Source: [Phialemoniopsis] sp. UDSM-2020 (lineage: Eukaryota; Ascomycota; Sordariomycetes; Thyridiales; Thyridiaceae). From it: a stretch of 64,000 bases of DNA. Positions 53,266-63,475 of the stretch are shown here, in pieces. Below the pieces are notes generated by a model. It saw only the letters and a list, made by a program, of their open reading frames with translations. It was not told the origin of the DNA and made no database searches. The stretch lies in the NCBI GenBank assembly GCA_018873225.1, contig JAEILZ010000001.1, positions 5,456,001 to 5,520,000 of the forward strand. Reading direction: 5' to 3'. Position 1 is the first letter of the stretch, and each line of letters starts with the position of its first letter. The position numbers were made by a program, and so were the translations under genes.

Positions 53266-55164
53266 ATGAAGTCTTTCAATGCATGGAAGCGTCCTTTGAC
53301 GCCCACGCTTGTCTTCAGTTGCCTTACCTTCCTCCAGGGAGCTATTCTATTCGGAATGTGGGTTTTCCTCTCCTCTCGCGGTGCCTCGCACACAGCCTAC
53401 AACCAGCTGACGACTAACCCTCGACGCAGTGACACCGGTTCTTTCGGCTCCCTGCAGGCTTTGCCCTCGTTCCTACGGCGCTTCGGCGTCGAAACGGAGC
53501 CTGGCAAGTTCGCGCTGGGTGCCAAACGCCAGTCATTGATGAACTCGCTGCCCTGGATTGGAAAGATCATCGGATGCGTTGGAGCTGAGACGGTAATTGA
53601 CCGGGTGGGCTATAAGCGCTCCGTGTACCTCATTGTGCTCATCCAAGTTGTCGGTCTCATTAGTCAGTCACTTTAAACCTCTCTCCCCTAGACATAGTTC
53701 ACCTTACTGACGAGCTAACCTGCGCACAGTCGAGGTCACGTCCAAAGCCTGGATACAGTTCACCATCGGCCGGATCCTGACATATTGCGCCGTCGGTCTC
53801 GTCGAGAATGTATGTCCCGCCTACAACGCCGAAGTGTCGCCTGCCTCCGCCCGCGGTCTGCTGTCGGGATCTCTGATGATGTTCACGGCGCTTGGCAATC
53901 TCTGGGGTGCGGGCATGTCCAAGGCTTACGACACCGTGGTGACCGACAAGGGATGGCTCATCCCGACGAGTATGCAGTTCATCCCCGCCGTCACCTTGGC
54001 CATTTGTGTGCCCTTCTGTCCAGAGTCGCCCCGCTGGCTCATTCTGAAAGGGCGCAAGGAGGAGGGCAAGGCATCGCTTGATCGACTGCGTCCAGACCAC
54101 GATATCCAAAGTGGAGCCACCCAGGCCGAGGCCGACCTGCTCGAAAGGATGATTAAGGATGCCAATGCCGAGGATCAGGGCAGCTGGGCAGACATGCTTC
54201 ACGGCAACTATCTTCGGCGTGCCTGGGTAAGCTCAAGAACCCGCCTCGTCTATTTAAGTCGAGAATCTCTGCTGATACAAAGACACATCATCCAGATCTG
54301 CGGTACCCTCTTCGTCTTCCAGCAGACAAATGGCAGTCAGTTTGTGCAGTCTTACGCCGCCACCTTCTATGTACAGCAAGGCCTTAAGAGCCTTTCCTTT
54401 ACGTACAACATCGTCGGGCAGACTATTGGTGTGGTCGGGTGCGGGATTGGCCTGGTACTCTTCGACATCATTGGGCGCCGGCCCCTGCTTATCTACGGGA
54501 GTATCGGATGCGCATTCCTGCTGTACCTGGCCGCCGGGCTTGGTACGATCAAGGACCAGAACCAGAGTCAAACCAACATGATGCTGGCATGTTTTATGCT
54601 GGTGCCTGGCTTCACACGCATCTCGGCCACCAACAACGCTTTCTTGACGGGTGCAGAGATTGGGGGAGTCAAGATGAGAAAGAAGATCATGGTGAGTAGA
54701 GCATGCACAACATCCACCTCAACGACGGAGAAATGAGGTGGAAATAGCCTTGCGTATACGCTGACATGCGATTCGATAGGCTTTCGGTACAACGGTTGAC
54801 GTGATTGCTGCGTTTCTGGTCACTTTCGTGACTCCCTACCTACTACCCCGGATGGGTGTCCATATCGGCTGGATCTTCGGATCAGTGGCCGCTTTCGCCA
54901 TTGTCTGGGGTACCCTTTTCTTCCCCGAGCTCAAAGTGAGTGCTTTACACTGACCATTCCTATGAGACTTAAGCTGACCAGAAGCAGGGTCGTTCACTGG
55001 AAGAAGTGGATGAGCTTTTCGAAGCCCGACTTCCGGCATGGAAGTTTGGCAAGTACGAGACACGTGGCACCGGCGCCATTCTCGCGCAAATCGAGAAGCA
55101 GGGCGTCGTTCAAGCTGACGAACAGCTGGAGGGGCCAAAGGAACACGGGAGAGCAGAGTCATAG
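53266..55164 (+). CDS. MFS sugar/quinate-type transporter
   Basis: A 516-residue sugar porter. Exons are 53266-53357, 53430-53662, 53730-54226, 54296-54691, 54780-54935 and 54988-55164. The first junction gives FGIDTGSFGSLQ, the usual TM1 motif. Also present are GCVGAETVIDRVGYKRSV, VCPAYNAEVSPASARG, PESPRWLILKGRKEEG, FQQTNGSQFVQSYAATF and FPELKGRSLEEVDELFEARLPAWKF. The last motif and FVQSYAATFYVQQGL resemble permeases for hexoses, glycosides or quinate. It is followed tail-to-tail by a zinc-cluster regulator. It lies in the same stretch as a sulfatase, so it could import the desulfated product, by inference from position only. Confidence 0.92.
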
Positions 55165-55321
55165 TCGGGGTGCTTCACTTGACATGCTCACTTCGGGCAG
55201 CGCCCCTTTGCATGTCGGCCGTACCACACACCTCTCGACGTTGAAGAGCAGAGCAGTATTCAAGTGGTAATAGTGTAGATTCCATCACCGTTGTCAATTA
55301 CGATTGGATATAGGTGTTATT

Positions 55322-58079
55322 TCAAGGTGCCTGGTTTCCATAAAGCGTTTGCGACAGAAACCACTCTAGCTCGCCGTCCATGTCGGATTGTGATGCTGCG
55401 ATTGCGTACCCAGGACCCATGTTGTCCACGAGGGGATCGACCATGTACCCAGCCGGCGTCGCCCAGTAGCTACCAGTGTAGTTACCCGTGAGAGCTGGCA
55501 CATTGACGGAATGGGTGGCGCGACCCAGATCCAGCTGCGGTGCAGCCATAGGATTGGTTACTACCATGCCCGCATCCGACTGATGTATCTGGTGTGAAGT
55601 GTCGTGAAGCGGAGCTTCTTGTTCCACGCTCGGCTCCGTGGCAGACGGCTCGTCTGTTGCAGCAATACCCATCGTCAAGACGTGATATCGACTCAGGATC
55701 TTCTCCCTTTGTATGTCACTGGTGACGGGGGCTTGATTTCTATTTGAGACACCATCGCGCGTCGCCTGCTCAATCATGGCCTTGACATCCTGCCGCACGA
55801 CGGCAGCAATGGGAGCCACGGAAGCGAGATCGTCCAGAAAGGAGATGTTGCTCTGGCACAGCTGACTCACGGTCTCGTCATCCAGCTGCACGGAACTGTG
55901 AGTGACGGGGTCCTCGAGACCATCGTATAGCTGGTAGCTCCGCGCTACTAGCAGAATTTTGGTGCACTGATGGATGCCGTGGCAGCCCTCTGGGCTCAGA
56001 GGGATCAATCCTCCAGGAAATTTGAGAGATCCAGACTTCTTGATATCGAGCAGGTGTCGCCAGATCGTCGCCAATTTCCAAGCGTACGATACGGTCAGGC
56101 TTTGCCATCGAGCTACGAACCCATCGGGAGTGTGGGCTAGAAGCTCGGCGGATGCACTCTCGCGGTACGCGCCGGGGAGACAGATTCGGAAGATATCACA
56201 ACAGCCATGGAAGAACCAGGTATGTAGGCAGATGAATGTGGCAAACTCTTGTCTCGTAGAGTACGAGAAGATAGATCGGTCGGACAGTGCAAGGTGAGTA
56301 GGCAGGCTTGCATACAAGGCCGCGTACTCGTCCTGCAGCGCCAGTAGCGGCGCCAGAACTTCGTTGACTTCGGCTTCCGAGGCTACCTCTCGTTTGGCGA
56401 TCACGGCCTTTGTTAATCTGTTACGCCTTGTTAACCGATACGACCTTCAGTTGGTAGGAGGGAAAAGAGGAACGCACTTGAGGATGCGGTGTCTCAGGTT
56501 CATGATAAGCACAAGATAGCCATTGATGCCAAGACCGTTCTTTGACAACGTGGTGACTGAATCATCAATGAAACCGACCTGGCGATCACGCTCATAGTGA
56601 AAGTCATCCTCTTCCAACGGAAGGGGGATCCGCATCAGGTGCGCAGGCAACGCAACAAACTCGTCCACGCCACCCGAGTGCTGCTTATCACGCAGAAACA
56701 AACCCCAAGCGATGCGCCTCACGCACTCCCGAGCCGCAACACTCTTTGCCGCCTCCTCTACTTCTCCCGTGAAGCTGATTGAGTCTTTCCTGTTGAGCTG
56801 CAGGGCCACGGCCAGCTTGGCAGTCATGCCAGACATGAGCCACACACGCCCGAACTGGCGGTAGACGAAGTGCTGAAAAGTGGACAGAATCATGACCTGT
56901 AGATTGAGCAATGTGAGCTTGTTGAGGTTACTGAAGAGGTAAGCGTCGACCTCCTTAGCCCAGCTGATGGCCAACTTCTTGCTGTCGCGGGATTGCGACA
57001 AGTACATGGCAACTACAGCGCAGATGGCGGTGCACAACGGCGGCGCGATGCGGTCGTGGTAGAGGTCCTCCAAGAGGGACGGCTTATGGAGAAAGTTGTA
57101 GCTAGGGAGGGGATAGATGTGAACAAAGTAGGCATCGATATGCTGTGAAAGTACGTCTCGTCTGAGAAAGTGGTGTTGTGTGACCGTGTGGAGCGAAGGG
57201 ATGTCCGTGAGGTTATGCACCAGAGTATTGGACTCGCCTATAGTATCAGTCGGTGACCTCGAGGGCGATGCAGCGGTCAAGCTGCCCACTACAGATGCCG
57301 ACGGTGAGATGAGTGAGACTGAAGATGTCGCCCGGTCGGTGTTGTGAGCAGTCCGTGTAGTGCTGGCCCTTCTTGCGGTGACGCCGGCCGAGTAGTCGCA
57401 CGACAGGTTCCGCTCGTTGCAGCGGCGGCATACCGGACGCTGACCGGAACATTTGACTTTTTGGCGACGGCATTCCTGGCAGGCCTTGACCGTCCTGCGC
57501 CTTGGCATGCCAGCCTCAGTAACGCGTTCGGTCGGTGGCACAAGGCGCGGGCTGTCTTCTAATATTGTGACGTGAGTACGACTTCCTCCATCTAGAATGT
57601 TTGCCGGAGGAGACGACATAACGCGAGGGCATATTGAGAAAAGACCGAGCATTCAAATACAAGCGAATCATTCAATGAAAATGCCACTACCTACCAGCTT
57701 GGACGTCACCAGGTGCCGAGAATGTGCAGGATAGTCCTAGCCTGTCACAGCTGCCACATGGCGAGGGGCCACCACTGCATTTTACCTGGTCGGGTCGCGT
57801 TAGAGGGCCGGAAATCGGTCAGGTCTGAACAGCAAAGAGTAAAAGAGCAAAACCGGGTTGGTGTGGCAGGCCCAAATCAGATAGGTTGCTAGACTAGAAG
57901 TCACTTGCCTTGCGCAATTTGCAATTGATGCAGCGGGTTCCTCTATGTGCATGAACCTCGTGCCGAGGAGAGACCGGAGCGGTCATCTCCACATCGGCCG
58001 TATCGGCGACATCCCGACGTAACCTGCGTCGACTGCCGTATCCGGATCCGGGGTGGTGGCCCGTACGGCGACTCTCCAT
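55322..58079 (-). CDS. Transcription factor with two tandem Zn2Cys6 clusters
   Basis: My model gives 823 residues in four exons: 58079-57909, 57785-57695, 57591-56478 and 56417-55322. Cluster 1 is C50-x2-C53-x6-C60-x6-C67-x2-C70-x6-C77 (CINCKLRK joined to VKCSGGPSPCGSC). Cluster 2 is C125-x2-C128-x6-C135-x6-C142-x2-C145-x6-C152 (CQECRRQKVKCSGQRPVC). They are 47 residues apart. The rest is the fungal regulatory region (HIDAYFVHIYPLPSYNFLHKPS, ECVRRIAWGLFL). Intron 1 interrupts cluster 1 and uses a GC donor (AAG|GCAAGT). A shorter model from the ATG at 57652 keeps only cluster 2. It is divergent from the sulfatase gene, its most likely target. Confidence 0.82.
57786..57908 (-). other. GC-AG intron inside zinc cluster 1
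   Basis: A 123-base intron with donor AAG|GCAAGT, the strongest form of a GC donor, and acceptor ACCAG. Removing it completes a perfect six-Cys cluster. Confidence 0.6.
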
Positions 58080-58602
58080 CGCTGAGCAACGAACTCTCGC
58101 AAATTCGATCTAATTAATGCATGCAGACACCAGCACAAACCTCGCAACTCTCAGACTCAACAGACTTTTGCTCGTCGTCAGATGTTAAATGGTTTGTATG
58201 CATGATCTCTGTAAAAGGTTTTGGCCGAGGACTTGTTTACAGCAGGTGCACGGGCAATCATATCAAAACAAATTTCGGGACAGGATATGCACGTCCGACA
58301 CCGTGTCTTGGCAGCACGCTATCCTTGGTCAATTCTGCCCCTAAGCTTGGCTTGGTGAGGGCTAGAGTATTGTGCAATCAGGAGCTAAAATTCCCGATGC
58401 CGGCGACACCCGAAGCATCGGATCTCGCCGGCAGCTTACTCCGCGCCCATTCCGCGCCAGTCAGTCGTTGGCAATCGCCGGTTGTTGTCCCTCGAGCCAT
58501 CAAGGATCGATAAATGTTACTTTTAGCTACTGCCAATAGATGTTAAGTTGTCATTACAGACCTTCCCAGAGCCGTTCTTAGAGTGAGAGTCAAGGGTTCA
58601 CC
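58080..58602. promoter_or_regulatory. Divergent promoter, dual-cluster regulator and sulfatase
   Basis: No gene seen; an open frame on the plus strand (58121-58513) has no protein signature. An inverted repeat CCGATGC-N14-GCATCGG lies at 58394-58421, with further CCGG strings inside and beside it. It is a possible binding site for the adjacent regulator. Confidence 0.45.
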
Positions 58603-60114
58603 ATGGCAGGACCCAAGAACATTCTGTTGATGATCGCCGACGACCTTGGCCGCGAGACCACCGGTTGTTACGGATCCAAAGTTGTTCAGACACCCAACCT
58701 CGACTCTTTGGCGGCTTCAGGAACACGCTTTGAGCTCGCCTTTGCCTCCACTGCGTCGTGTAGCGGCAGTAGGACCACCATCTATACCGGCTTACACACG
58801 CACAGCAACGGCAGTTATGGCCTGAACCTCGAGAGGAATGGATTCCAGACGCATGCCGATGTCGAGACGGCGCCGCAGGTGTTCAACCAACTTGGCTACA
58901 AGACCGGAATCCTGGGCAAGATCCATGTCTCGCCCGACAGCCAGTACCCGTGGCAAGTCCGTGAGGAGTCCGACTCGCGCAACGTCGCGCACATTGCCAC
59001 GCGTGCCAGGGAGTTTATGCACAAGGCCGCGCATGAGGACGGCAAACCTTTCTTCTTGACGATCGGGTTCATCGACCCCCATCGCCAGCTGGCGACTCGC
59101 GGTGGTTTCGGCAACGTCGAGGGTAACTATGACCCTCGCACTTCGGATCACATCTATAAGCCTGAAGAGGTTGATATCCCGAGCTGGGCCAATGACCTGC
59201 CCGAGGTACGGCTAGAGCTCGCCGAGTACTATCGTGCGATCAACCGCATGGACCAAGGTGTTGGCCAAATTCTCGCTCACCTGAATGAGCTCGGCCTCGC
59301 AGAGAACACCATGGTCGTGTTCATGAGTGATAACGGTCCGCCTTTCATCAATTCCAAGACTACTTTATTTGATGCTGGCGTACGGCTGCCGCTATTGGCG
59401 CGTGCCCCAGGGGCAGCCAAGGGCGGCGTCGTCAACCACCACATGGTCAGCTGGTTAGATATCCTACCCACCTTCCTCGATTGGGCAGGACACGACGGCC
59501 AGCAGCCTCCGGAGGGCTTTGTAGGCCCGCGATCAGGGCGATCCATTCTGCCGATTCTGGGTGACGGTGCAACCCCAGACGCCGTTGGCCCGGCCTGGTC
59601 CCGCGTCTTCGGCTCGCACACCTTCCACGAGGTGACCAACTACTGGCCCACACGCTACATGCGCGACTATCGGTACAAGTATCACCGCAACATCTGCTGG
59701 CGACTCGAATTCCCTTTCGCAACAGACCTGTACGCGTCGCTGACGTGGGAGGGAGTACGCAACAGCGGCGGAAGCGGCCCCGATGCGCCGGTGCTCGTGG
59801 GGAAGCGCAGGCTCAAGGACTACATCTTCCGCGCACCCGAGGAGCTGTATGATCTGCAAGAGGATCCGAGCGAGGTCAATAACCTGGCTACTGACCCAGC
59901 GTACATGGAGAAGTTGCTCGAGATGCGGTCGGCGCTAGAACAGTGGCAGCTCGAGACGAACGATCTATGGCTGTGGCGCGATGGGACCAGCCTCTGGCGC
60001 TACCGATCATATGGCGGTTACGCGCGTGAGGGATTGCGCATACCTGATCGCTTCGACTTGGATGTGGACAATCCCGGTAACCGGGACCCGTCGATGTCGA
60101 TTGTTCAGCTGTGA
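58603..60114 (+). CDS. Sulfatase, N-sulfoglucosamine-sulfohydrolase-like
   Basis: A single-exon 503-residue arylsulfatase-superfamily enzyme that hydrolyses a sulfate ester or sulfamate. Metal ligands are in MIADDLG at the N-terminus and VFMSDNGPPF near residue 245. The active-site signature is C53-S-G-S-R57, where the usual CxPxR has Gly for Pro. It is followed by TTIYTGLHTHSNGSYGL, which with FFLTIGFIDPHR and DAGVRLPLLARAPG points to the heparan-N-sulfatase-like branch. The C-terminus (EELYDLQEDPSEVNNLATDP) is the standard sulfatase end. No signal peptide, so it is probably cytosolic. The Cys must become formylglycine for activity. Two sugar-type permeases and a divergent regulator suggest use of sulfated amino sugars, which is inference. 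Confidence 0.92.
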   Translation: MAGPKNILLMIADDLGRETTGCYGSKVVQTPNLDSLAASGTRFELAFASTASCSGSRTTIYTGLHTHSNGSYGLNLERNGFQTHADVETAPQVFNQLGYKTGILGKIHVSPDSQYPWQVREESDSRNVAHIATRAREFMHKAAHEDGKPFFLTIGFIDPHRQLATRGGFGNVEGNYDPRTSDHIYKPEEVDIPSWANDLPEVRLELAEYYRAINRMDQGVGQILAHLNELGLAENTMVVFMSDNGPPFINSKTTLFDAGVRLPLLARAPGAAKGGVVNHHMVSWLDILPTFLDWAGHDGQQPPEGFVGPRSGRSILPILGDGATPDAVGPAWSRVFGSHTFHEVTNYWPTRYMRDYRYKYHRNICWRLEFPFATDLYASLTWEGVRNSGGSGPDAPVLVGKRRLKDYIFRAPEELYDLQEDPSEVNNLATDPAYMEKLLEMRSALEQWQLETNDLWLWRDGTSLWRYRSYGGYAREGLRIPDRFDLDVDNPGNRDPSMSIVQL

Positions 60115-60658
60115 GAACTACTCTGCATATAGGGTTCTGGGATTAAGATACTGGGCAAACAGAGCACCATGTAGTATATTTACGCGACCGGTGAGATGCA
60201 GCTGCAAAAAGAGCATCCCCACCCTGCCAGATTTCTGCTACGAGTGCGAAGACTATGACGATGTCAATGGCTGAGATAACAAGCGTAACGGCTATGTGCA
60301 TGGCGCTGTGTGGCTCAGACGCCGAGTCCCACTCGTATTGCAGATGCGATCCAATCATCTCCAAGTCGGTCGGACGGACAGGCCGACTGTCTCCCCACTT
60401 TGCCCGCGCCGCACGCCGTGCCGTGCCACTGGTTCCGGGCTATTGTCATCGTCGTCATGTTTCCAGCAATTGTCGTGAAGCTGTCATCCGTCTGAAAACT
60501 TATATAACACGTAGGAGAGACAGGCTCCAAATGGGCTGTCTTTCTCTGCTGACAGAATCACTCGAACAAATAAAGGTCACTGTTAACCAAACCAAATCTC
60601 AGTCGCCACCAGTACATGTACACTCAGCGTCAAGAAGTATTCAATAAGTAATTGCACA
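60115..60658. other. Intergenic
   Basis: No gene or repeat recognised between the sulfatase and the predicted myristoylated protein. CT-rich and A-rich stretches precede the downstream ATG. Confidence 0.4.
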
Positions 60659-61414
60659 ATGGGGCACACTCCTTCCAAACTCGAGATTCCGCATCTACCC
60701 GAGGAGTTCACGGTGAAGAGCCTCCCCCAGAGGATATCCATCGCATCCCAAAAATCGTCACTAAAGGGTTTAACCCTCCAATTAAGTGGCGGTCCTAGCG
60801 GCACCGCGCCGTCGTACGCAGTTCGGTTGCCCAATGGGTATTATGGAAGCATGGTATTGCACGGCGGGCCGGATATTCAAGACACTGCCATGGCCAACGT
60901 GCAGCCGCATGGCAAGTGGCGCCAGGACTTTTTAATCACCCTGCCCGGCCTAGGGGCAAAAGATCCGCACGACGAGGTTCTGCGGTACATTGGAGTGCTG
61001 GGGAAGAAGGAGCGCTACTGGTTCGGCATGGAGGTCGGGCAGGCGGCCGAGAAGCGTGCCGAGCGCTTCGAGTGGCGTCGATCGCACGGGGAGGAGGTCA
61101 AGAGCCTCGGCGAGCACAGCTGGGGCTGGAAGCTGATGGCGGTGGGCACCGAGGCGGCCGAGGGAGGCTCATCGACAGATAAGAACACACGACGGAATGG
61201 CGGGACTAATTATCAAGGTGACAAGGTCGTGGCGGTATTCGCCGATGCCAAGATTCGGAGGCTAAGCCTGAAGCACATTGGAGAGTTCGAATTCAGGAAC
61301 GCAGGGCTTACAGGGCAGTTTGGTATTCAATGGAGTATCATGGCGCTGTTGAGCTGCCTGTGTATCTGGCAGAAAGAAGTACAAACCGGAATCAGTGCGG
61401 CTTCTACGTCGTGA
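60659..61414 (+). CDS. Unknown protein with N-myristoylation signal
   Basis: A single-exon 251-residue protein I cannot name. It begins MGHTPSKL, a strong match to the N-myristoylation pattern (Gly2, Ser6, Lys7), so it may attach to membranes. The body has beta-rich wording (GLTLQLSGG, YYGSMVLHGG, VLRYIGVLGKKERYWFGMEVG, GDKVVAVFADAKIRRLSLKHIGEFEF) and ends in a hydrophobic helix (FGIQWSIMALLSCLCIW). This layout is reminiscent of tubby/LURP-one-related fungal proteins, but only loosely. No catalytic motif is visible. Confidence 0.75.
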   Translation: MGHTPSKLEIPHLPEEFTVKSLPQRISIASQKSSLKGLTLQLSGGPSGTAPSYAVRLPNGYYGSMVLHGGPDIQDTAMANVQPHGKWRQDFLITLPGLGAKDPHDEVLRYIGVLGKKERYWFGMEVGQAAEKRAERFEWRRSHGEEVKSLGEHSWGWKLMAVGTEAAEGGSSTDKNTRRNGGTNYQGDKVVAVFADAKIRRLSLKHIGEFEFRNAGLTGQFGIQWSIMALLSCLCIWQKEVQTGISAASTS

Positions 61415-61496
61415 GTACTAAGAGTAATATTCTATCCTTCTTCCTTTCACTTTAGCATGCTAGTAGCATCGCCAAGGCAGTTTAGATCAGTAATTA

Positions 61497-62807
61497 CTAT
61501 GAATTCTTCTCTTCATCCCTGGCGGCATCTTTCCCAATCCCAACTCGCTCAGCGTCGTAGCCGAACAGCCATCCCCGCCGCTGATCGTCCCCCCAGAACA
61601 CTGGGTTTGCAGCCGCATTTTCTTTCATCTTCTTATCCCGGAGTGCCTGCTTCCAGCCGTCCTCAAGATGCCAGATGTGCTGGTGTTCTCTTGTTTCGGC
61701 CTGGACGTGCCGAACTCGAGGCATGCGAGTCTCCTTGTAGAGCGACAGGGCGGATTTGAGCCCTCCCTCCCCGGCGACATCGAGGCACCGTCCCAACACA
61801 GCGGCGTCCTCAAAGACCATCGCGGCTCCTTGCATCAGATAAGGCAACATCGGATGACAGGCGTCGCCCAACAGGCAGACCTTGTAGGACGAGTGAACCC
61901 ATGTGGAGACGTCGGGCATGCCGTAGAGCCGCCACTTACGGATTCCAGCAGCCATGCCGCAGAGTTTCCGTATTCGAGGCTCCCACCCAGAGAACCTCTC
62001 CAACAGTTCGCGATTGTCGCCTGGCCCTGAAGTTTTACCGTCGGACGCAGCACAAATCATGATGTTATACTCGCGACCATTTCTTACAGGATGCCCAACA
62101 AAATGGGCCTGAGGGCCACACCAGAACGTAAGACACGGCTCACGAACGAGGGGCGACAGTTCGGGATCCTCGCAGAGTATTGCGGCGGGGATAGTGAAGC
62201 GATAAGCGACATCACCAGCATCGTACGGCGAATCAGGAGTGTCGGTCAATCGTGGTCGAGCTTTCGATTGCATACCATCTGCCGCTATGATGAGATCAGC
62301 AGTCAGGACTGAGCCGTCGGTCGTCTTTGCCAAGGGTACGTCGAAGTCGTACTCGACCACGGGCTTGCCCATCAGAACCCGACAGCCAAGGCTCACGACG
62401 GCGTCGAGAAGTGCTCTATGGAGATCGACCCGCTGGACGATACGATACGCTGCGCTGTCTTCCTCTGCAAGATCCTCCAACTGAATTGTGGAAATGGTCC
62501 TTCCGTCGGCAAAGCGAACAAAGCGGTACTCCTTGACGATGCTCTGCATTTCGCCTACATCTATGCCCCACCGACTGAGCAGACGACTGGCATTGGGAGG
62601 TAGGTGAATGCCGGCACCGACCTAGTTCTGTCAGCAATGGCGAGGACTTGAAGCTACCACTGGCTTCAACCACAGGACAGCTCTTACCTCGGCGAACTTG
62701 GGGACGGCGTCCACGACCGTAACGCGATGCCCGCCCTTGCTGAGAGCGAGGGCTACTGCCAAACCTCCCAAGCCCGCGCCCACAACAAGAACATCGAGCG
62801 ATTGCAT
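61497..62807 (-). CDS. FAD-dependent monooxygenase, salicylate-hydroxylase-like
   Basis: A group A flavoprotein monooxygenase of 414 residues that uses NAD(P)H and O2 to hydroxylate a substrate, often an aromatic acid. Exons are 62807-62688 and 62621-61497, with phase kept at FAE-VGAGIHLPPNASRLL. Motifs are the FAD Rossmann loop VGAGLGGLAVALAL, the middle motif LIIAADGMQSKAR (DG), and the second FAD motif LGDACHPMLPYLMQGAAMVFEDAAVL. No membrane segment is visible. Relatives include salicylate hydroxylase and 3-hydroxybenzoate 6-hydroxylase; the substrate here is not determinable. It is tail-to-tail with the unknown myristoylated protein. Confidence 0.92.
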
Positions 62808-63475
62808 GTTTTCGGGTCAACTATATTCAATCGTTGCGACACGGTGTCAATTATCAGAAAGAGAACATGGTGAACACGCGCGTCGGGTTTTGCCCTGGTG
62901 AAGCGTAATCCCCCCTCAGTCGGGAGGGGCGCCGGGGTCCAGCAGTACGAGGCCAAGACCGCACAGATGATGCTACCTTGAGCCTGTATGATAGGCTGGG
63001 GTAATTCACATGCAACTCGCTTACGCGCGGAGCATTCTGCCGGCCGGGACTTGTGTGGCTTGAGGTCAACTCGGGACAAGACAAGACTTGCGCCACGGCC
63101 AATACGACAAGCCGCGCCGCCGAGCGTCAGTCCCGCGAATCCAGCTCGTCCCAGGCCAGCTGGTCAAGATCTAAGAATGTGTCCACAGAATTGTATGCTG
63201 AGAGATTAGTGTTCAACAGGTCGGGTTTCAGTGGGCTACGATGCCAAGAACTAGGTATGGAAGTGCGCGGGACAGCCGCGGAGAGTTATCTGGCGCGCGC
63301 CCCGGAGCGGAGCTTGCGGCGCTCGCGGAGACTTTGGTTCCAACAGAACACATGTATAAAACAGCCCGCTACCTCGCGTGTTTCATTCATTTATCAATAG
63401 CAAGAGAATAGGACGAGTATAGGTTACAAGTCCCGCTATTTATCACATGTATTTGCTTCCAACTACTATCATTCC
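62808..63475. other. Divergent promoter region
   Basis: No gene seen. It serves the FAD monooxygenase (minus) and the His/Cys-rich gene (plus). Several GCGGAG/GCGCG strings lie at 63288-63332 just upstream of a TATA box. Confidence 0.4.
63355..63360 (+). promoter_or_regulatory. TATA box
   Basis: TATAAA about 116 bases before the ATG of the His/Cys-rich gene, in the context CATGTATAAAACAGCCC. Confidence 0.6.

Noticed and set aside
58121..58513. 130-residue plus-strand open frame upstream of the sulfatase
   Set aside because: Composition and lack of motifs fit a chance frame in the divergent promoter.
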